Assembly (NCBI GenBank): GCA_027490345.1
Contig: JAIXYF010000255.1
Coordinates: forward strand, 1 to 9,155
DNA length: 9,155 nucleotides
From: Novosphingobium sp.
GTDB lineage: Bacteria > Pseudomonadota > Alphaproteobacteria > Sphingomonadales > Sphingomonadaceae
Reading direction: 5' to 3'
Made by a program: the position numbers and the translations under genes. The stretch's first letter is position 1. Each line of letters opens with the position of its first letter. This document shows positions 6,229 through 9,155 of this stretch, one piece after another. The notes under the pieces are model-generated. The model was not told the DNA's origin, made no database searches, and saw nothing but the letters and a program-made list of their open reading frames with translations.

Positions 6229-7014
6229 ATGGCCAAGACGCTCCTCGTCCTTTCCGGCGGGCACCCTTACGAGGAAGCGCCGTTCGCGGCTTTACTTGGC
6301 GGCGTGGCGGCGCTGCTGCCGGGAGACTGGCAGGTGGTCCACCACGTCCACCCCGAGGCCGAGGAGCGCGTTGCCGCAGGCGCGGCAGACAGCGCGGATG
6401 CGGTACTGTTCTACGATATGCCGGGCTATACTTTCGCCGATGGCACGGTGAAGACGGCCGCGCCTTCGGATGCGTTCAAGGACGCCATCGCGCGGCGCTT
6501 TGCCAGCGGGCGAGGCGCGGTGATGATGCATCATGCCATCGCCGGTTGGGCTGAATGGTCGCAATGGAGCGAATGGGTCGGCGGGCGATTCCTCTACCAG
6601 CCGGGCCCGGTGCGCGGCGAGATGAAGCTTGATTCCGGCTATCGGCATGATGTGGACTACACCGCCGAACTGGTCGCGCAGCATCCGGTGCTGGAAGGCA
6701 TTCCCGCCACTTTCCCGGTCAACGACGAGCTTTATCTCGGCGAAGTGTTCGAGGACGACGTAACCCCGCTGATCCGCGCGCAGCATGCTTATGTCGCCGA
6801 AAACTTCTTTTCCGCCGCCCATGCCGTGGCGGGCCGTATGTTCGACAATGCCGATTGGCCCCACCCGCCGGGCAGCAATCTCGTCGCCTGGACCAAGCCT
6901 GCGGAAAACGCGCAGATCGTTTACTGCCAGTTCGGCGATGGGCCGCACACGTATGCCAACATCGTCGTTCGCCAGATCATTGCCAACGCGCTGGCCTGGA
7001 CCGCGCAAGGATAG
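6229..7014 (+). CDS. ThuA-like domain protein
   Basis: A 261-residue protein of the ThuA (trehalose-utilization-like) family, which has a class I glutamine-amidotransferase-like flavodoxin fold without the amidotransferase cysteine. Known or suspected roles are in sugar and keto-sugar metabolism, but most members have no assigned reaction. Family features visible are a first strand ending in L-S-G-G-H-P-Y (8-14), A-V-M-M-H-H-A-I (97-104) where amidotransferases carry their nucleophile elbow, P-V-N-D-E-L-Y (163-169), and the late F-G-D-G-P-H-T-Y (235-242). Conserved H12, H101, H102 and H240 could form a polar or metal site (inference). It follows the MDR stop by three bases, and its stop overlaps the AGGAAG ribosome site of the next gene, so it is firmly inside the operon. 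Why a ThuA protein is embedded among oxidoreductases is not clear. Confidence 0.88.
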   Translation: MAKTLLVLSGGHPYEEAPFAALLGGVAALLPGDWQVVHHVHPEAEERVAAGAADSADAVLFYDMPGYTFADGTVKTAAPSDAFKDAIARRFASGRGAVMMHHAIAGWAEWSQWSEWVGGRFLYQPGPVRGEMKLDSGYRHDVDYTAELVAQHPVLEGIPATFPVNDELYLGEVFEDDVTPLIRAQHAYVAENFFSAAHAVAGRMFDNADWPHPPGSNLVAWTKPAENAQIVYCQFGDGPHTYANIVVRQIIANALAWTAQG

Positions 7015-7024
7015 GAAGAAAGCT

Positions 7025-7390
7025 ATGAGCCCGCAGGAAGTGGTCGAAGCGTTCATCGCCGCATGGAACCGGGGCGATGCGCCCGCCGCCTTCGCCATGA
7101 TGTCAGACGACATCGTCTGGCATAACATTCCGATGGAGCCCGCTGTGGGCCTTGCCGGGGTGCAGGCGCTGATGGCGCAGTTCCCGCCGATCGAAGGCAC
7201 CGAATGGATCACGCATCACATCGCTGCCAGCGGCAACGTGGTGCTGACCGAGCGCACCGACAAATTCCTTGTGGCCGGGCGCTGGCGGGCGATCCGCGTC
7301 TCGGGCACATTCGAGATCAATGACGAGGGCAAAGTGGCCAAGTGGCGCGACTATTTCGATATGGCCGAGTTTCAGCGGGAGTTTGCCTGA
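7025..7390 (+). CDS. limonene-1,2-epoxide-hydrolase-like SnoaL-fold protein
   Basis: A 121-residue NTF2-fold protein, closest in motif layout to limonene-1,2-epoxide hydrolase (LEH), which opens epoxides to diols with an Asp-Arg-Asp triad and an Asn/Tyr pair that hold the water. Visible here: W-H-N-I-P-M-E-P (32-39) matching the LEH Y-x-N segment, R77-T-D79 matching LEH Arg99-x-Asp101, and W-R-D109-Y-F-D matching Asp132. The 30- and 45-residue spacings D79-D109 and N34-D79 are each within one residue of LEH (31 and 46, from memory). The LEH Tyr53 position is Trp32, the only catalytic-site change I see. The protein is shorter than LEH (about 149), mainly at the N-terminus. The start is supported by AGGAAG at 7013-7018. 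The SDR follows directly (TGA then GTG). A non-enzymatic or isomerase role remains possible, since SnoaL-fold proteins are diverse. Confidence 0.8.
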   Translation: MSPQEVVEAFIAAWNRGDAPAAFAMMSDDIVWHNIPMEPAVGLAGVQALMAQFPPIEGTEWITHHIAASGNVVLTERTDKFLVAGRWRAIRVSGTFEINDEGKVAKWRDYFDMAEFQREFA

Positions 7391-8131
7391 GTGGAGATCG
7401 CGCGCGGGCATGATCTCACAGGGCGGCGCGCGGTCGTTACCGGTGCGGCTTCAGGCATGGGCGCGGCGGCGGCAACGCGGCTGATGGCCGAAGGCGTGGC
7501 CGTGCTCGGCGTGGACCGGGTGAGCGAGGGGATCGTCGGCACGCATACGCTGGTTGCGGATCTGGGCGACGGCGATTCCATCGCGGTCATTGTCGGGGCA
7601 GCAGAAAGCCTGCTGGGCGGCTGCGATATTCTGATCAACAACGCGGGCGTCTGCCCGGCGGGGCCGTTCGCCGAAATGACCGAGGAGCAATGGCACTCCG
7701 CGCTTGGCATCAACGTGACCGCGGTGATGAAGCTGACCCGCGCGCTGCTGCCGCTGCTGGCCGCATCGGGGCGTGGGCGCGTGGTCAATGTCGGCTCGAT
7801 CATGTCGCGCTATGGCGATGCGGGCCTTGTTGCGTATACCACCTCGAAGCACGCCGTGCTGGGCCTCACCCGCGCGCTGGCGATGGAACTGGGGCCGCAT
7901 GGCATCACGGTGAACTGCGTGCAGCCCGGCGCCATCGCCACGGGCATGACCCGGGGATTGTTCGAGGATACCACGGGGGCCAAGGACTATTACGCTTCAC
8001 GTTCCGCGCTGGGCCGGGTCGGCCAGCCCGAAGACGTGGCCGATGTCATGGTGTTCCTCGCCACCGATGATGCCCGCTTCATCACCGGACAGGGTATCAT
8101 GGTCGATGGCGGGGTCATGGTGCATTCGTGA
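7391..8131 (+). CDS. classical short-chain dehydrogenase/reductase
   Basis: A 246-residue classical SDR. The motifs are textbook: T-G-A-A-S-G-M-G at 17-24, D42 at the end of the second strand (favouring NAD(H)), N-N-A-G at 83-86, N108, catalytic S136, Y149 and K153, P-G at 179-180, and V-D-G-G at 238-241. It starts at GTG 7391 immediately after the preceding TGA; CGGGAG at 7376-7381 is nine bases upstream, and no in-frame ATG exists before the glycine motif. NAD preference suggests alcohol oxidation, and its position after the LEH-like gene suggests a diol or alcohol dehydrogenase step (inference). It differs from the SDR at 826-1632, which has a lengthened cofactor loop and an NADP-type Arg, so the two are not recent duplicates and likely act in different directions. 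Confidence 0.94.
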   Translation: MEIARGHDLTGRRAVVTGAASGMGAAAATRLMAEGVAVLGVDRVSEGIVGTHTLVADLGDGDSIAVIVGAAESLLGGCDILINNAGVCPAGPFAEMTEEQWHSALGINVTAVMKLTRALLPLLAASGRGRVVNVGSIMSRYGDAGLVAYTTSKHAVLGLTRALAMELGPHGITVNCVQPGAIATGMTRGLFEDTTGAKDYYASRSALGRVGQPEDVADVMVFLATDDARFITGQGIMVDGGVMVHS

Positions 8132-8173
8132 AAGTCTTCCCCGAAAGGGCAAACCAACCTAGCATTTTCGCGC

Positions 8174-8200
8174 GTGGCACGGGGTATTTCACGGTGCCAC
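8174..8200. promoter_or_regulatory. perfect 7-bp inverted repeat before the P450 gene
   Basis: GTGGCAC (8174-8180) and GTGCCAC (8194-8200) are exact reverse complements separated by 13 bases, in the 102-base gap between the SDR stop and the P450 start. There is no T run after it, so it does not look like an intrinsic terminator. It could be an operator or a leader hairpin ending 33 bases before the P450 ATG. The gap is much longer than the other spacings in this direction, which hints at separate control of the P450. Confidence 0.45.
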
Positions 8201-8233
8201 ACCGCTATTTCATCAAGAGGGGCCAGGATCGCC

Positions 8234-9155
8234 ATGAATGAAATGACCAAGAGCCTGCTCGATCCCGAGGTGATGCAGAACCCGTTCCCGCTCTATCAGT
8301 GGGCCCACGCCAATGCGCCCGTGATCGAGCTTCCCGAAACGGGCATGAAGATCGTGATGAGCTACGACATGTGCTCGGAAGCGGCGGGGCGGCCGGACGA
8401 TTTCTCGAATGACTTCAGTGGCGCACTTTCGGGCGCGCTGGCCGAAGATCCGGAAGTCAGCGGCATTCTGGCGCAAGGCTGGCCGCAGATGAACACGCTG
8501 CTGACCGCCGATCCGCCAGTGCACACGCGCTTCCGCAAGCTCGTCAACCTCGCCTTCTCGATGCCCCGCGTGAATGCGCTGGAAGATGGCATTCGTGACA
8601 AGGTGAACAAGCTGATCGATGGCTTCATCGAACACGGCGAGTGCGATTTCGTCGAGGCGTTCAGCGTCGGCCTGCCGGTGCAGGTTATCTGCGAGCAGCT
8701 GGGCTTTTCCGAAGCCGAGCGCGCCGATGTGAAGCGCTGGTCCGACGCTTTTGCCGACCGCCTGGGCCACATGATCCCGCGTGAGCGCGAGATCGAGTGC
8801 GCGCACGAGATCGTCGATTTCCAGCGCAAGCTGAAAGTGAAGATCGACGCACGCCGCGAGACGCCGACCGACGACCTCCTGTCGGACGTCGTCAACGCCC
8901 GGCTTGATGGCGAAACCCCGCTGAATGACGCCGAGATCCTCTCGATTGCCCAGCAGCTGATGGTGGCAGGCAACGAGACGACGACGCACTCGCTGGCGGG
9001 TGGTATCGTCCACCTCGCGCAGAACCCCGAACAGCAAGCCAAAGTCCGCGCCAATCCCGCGCTGATCGGCAACATGATCGAGGAAGTGCTGCGGCTCGAT
9101 ACGCCGACGGCGGGCATGTGGCGGCTGGTGACCAAGGATACCGCGCTGGGCGGCC
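8234..9155 (+). CDS. cytochrome P450 (3' end outside the window)
   Basis: The first 307 residues of a soluble bacterial-type cytochrome P450, a haem-thiolate monooxygenase that uses O2 and electrons from a redox partner. There is no N-terminal membrane anchor. The C-helix motif D-P-P-V-H-T-R-F-R (93-101) supplies the haem-propionate H/R pair. The I-helix oxygen-activation motif is A-G-N-E-T-T (245-250), with Asn-Glu in the acid/alcohol region. The K-helix ExxR is E284-V-L-R287. The haem-cysteine loop lies beyond 9155, so catalytic integrity cannot be confirmed. Start ATG 8234 has AGGA at 8225-8228 and GAGGGG at 8217-8222. No ferredoxin or ferredoxin reductase is visible here. I cannot assign a CYP family. 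Position next to SDR and LEH-like genes suggests hydroxylation or epoxidation of a hydrophobic substrate. Confidence 0.94.
   Translation, partial: MNEMTKSLLDPEVMQNPFPLYQWAHANAPVIELPETGMKIVMSYDMCSEAAGRPDDFSNDFSGALSGALAEDPEVSGILAQGWPQMNTLLTADPPVHTRFRKLVNLAFSMPRVNALEDGIRDKVNKLIDGFIEHGECDFVEAFSVGLPVQVICEQLGFSEAERADVKRWSDAFADRLGHMIPREREIECAHEIVDFQRKLKVKIDARRETPTDDLLSDVVNARLDGETPLNDAEILSIAQQLMVAGNETTTHSLAGGIVHLAQNPEQQAKVRANPALIGNMIEEVLRLDTPTAGMWRLVTKDTALGG

Noticed and set aside
5071..6264. 397-codon open frame on the - strand opposite the MDR gene
   Set aside because: Composition is typical of an antisense shadow and it shows no recognisable motif. The + strand frame is a full-length MDR reductase.
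8137..8165. TTCCCC ... TAGCAT as a -35/-10 promoter pair before the P450
   Set aside because: The 17-base spacing is right but both hexamers are poor matches, so this is not distinguishable from chance.
8213..9037. 274-codon open frame on the - strand opposite the P450
   Set aside because: It is an antisense shadow. The + strand frame carries the H-x-x-x-R, A-G-N-E-T-T and ExxR motifs of a P450 and is merely cut by the window end.
1..9155. CRISPR array, tRNA or rRNA, insertion sequence or phage genes
   Set aside because: I found no regularly spaced direct repeats, cloverleaf-like sequence, terminal repeats around a transposase, or phage-type proteins.

Overview
This is a GC-rich bacterial window whose codon use and gene families suggest an alphaproteobacterium of the Sphingomonadales (Novosphingobium or Sphingobium type). 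No rRNA, tRNA or taxonomic marker is present, so this placement is an inference from the style of the genes. Nearly all the DNA codes for small-molecule oxidation/reduction enzymes. I see no transporter, transcription factor, transposase, integrase, tRNA or CRISPR array. The genes are complete except the last, which runs off the right edge.

Layout. (1) Positions 65-1632, + strand: a tight three-gene unit of SnoaL-like protein, antibiotic-biosynthesis-monooxygenase-like (ABM) protein and SDR oxidoreductase, closed by an intrinsic terminator at 1660-1694. (2) Positions 1695-1892: a convergent spacer holding a pair of inverted palindromic repeats (REP/BIME-like). (3) Positions 1893-4976, - strand: a carotenoid-oxygenase/lignostilbene-dioxygenase family enzyme followed, 21 bases downstream, by an AMP-forming acyl-CoA ligase. 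(4) Positions 4977-5205: a divergent intergenic region with a long bulged inverted repeat that flanks an extended -10-like promoter motif, plus a 12-base C run just before the next Shine-Dalgarno. (5) Positions 5206-8131, + strand: zinc-free MDR reductase (CurA/PTGR type), ThuA-like protein, a limonene-epoxide-hydrolase-like SnoaL-fold protein and a second SDR, spaced 0-10 bases apart. (6) From 8234: a cytochrome P450, truncated after its ExxR motif, preceded by a 102-base gap with a perfect 7-bp hairpin.

How they may work together (inference): the set reads as a peripheral catabolic or tailoring cluster for a hydrophobic unsaturated compound such as a terpenoid, stilbenoid or other aromatic/alicyclic alkene. 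A P450 can hydroxylate or epoxidise, the LEH-like protein could open an epoxide to a diol, the SDRs could oxidise alcohols to ketones, the MDR could reduce an activated C=C bond, the carotenoid-oxygenase-like enzyme could cleave a C=C bond to two carbonyls, and the ligase could commit a resulting acid to CoA-dependent degradation. The substrate cannot be read from the sequence. The most informative anomalies are the apparent loss of the hydroxystilbene-contacting residues in the dioxygenase, the nearly complete LEH catalytic set in a 121-residue protein, and the regulatory-looking divergent region.
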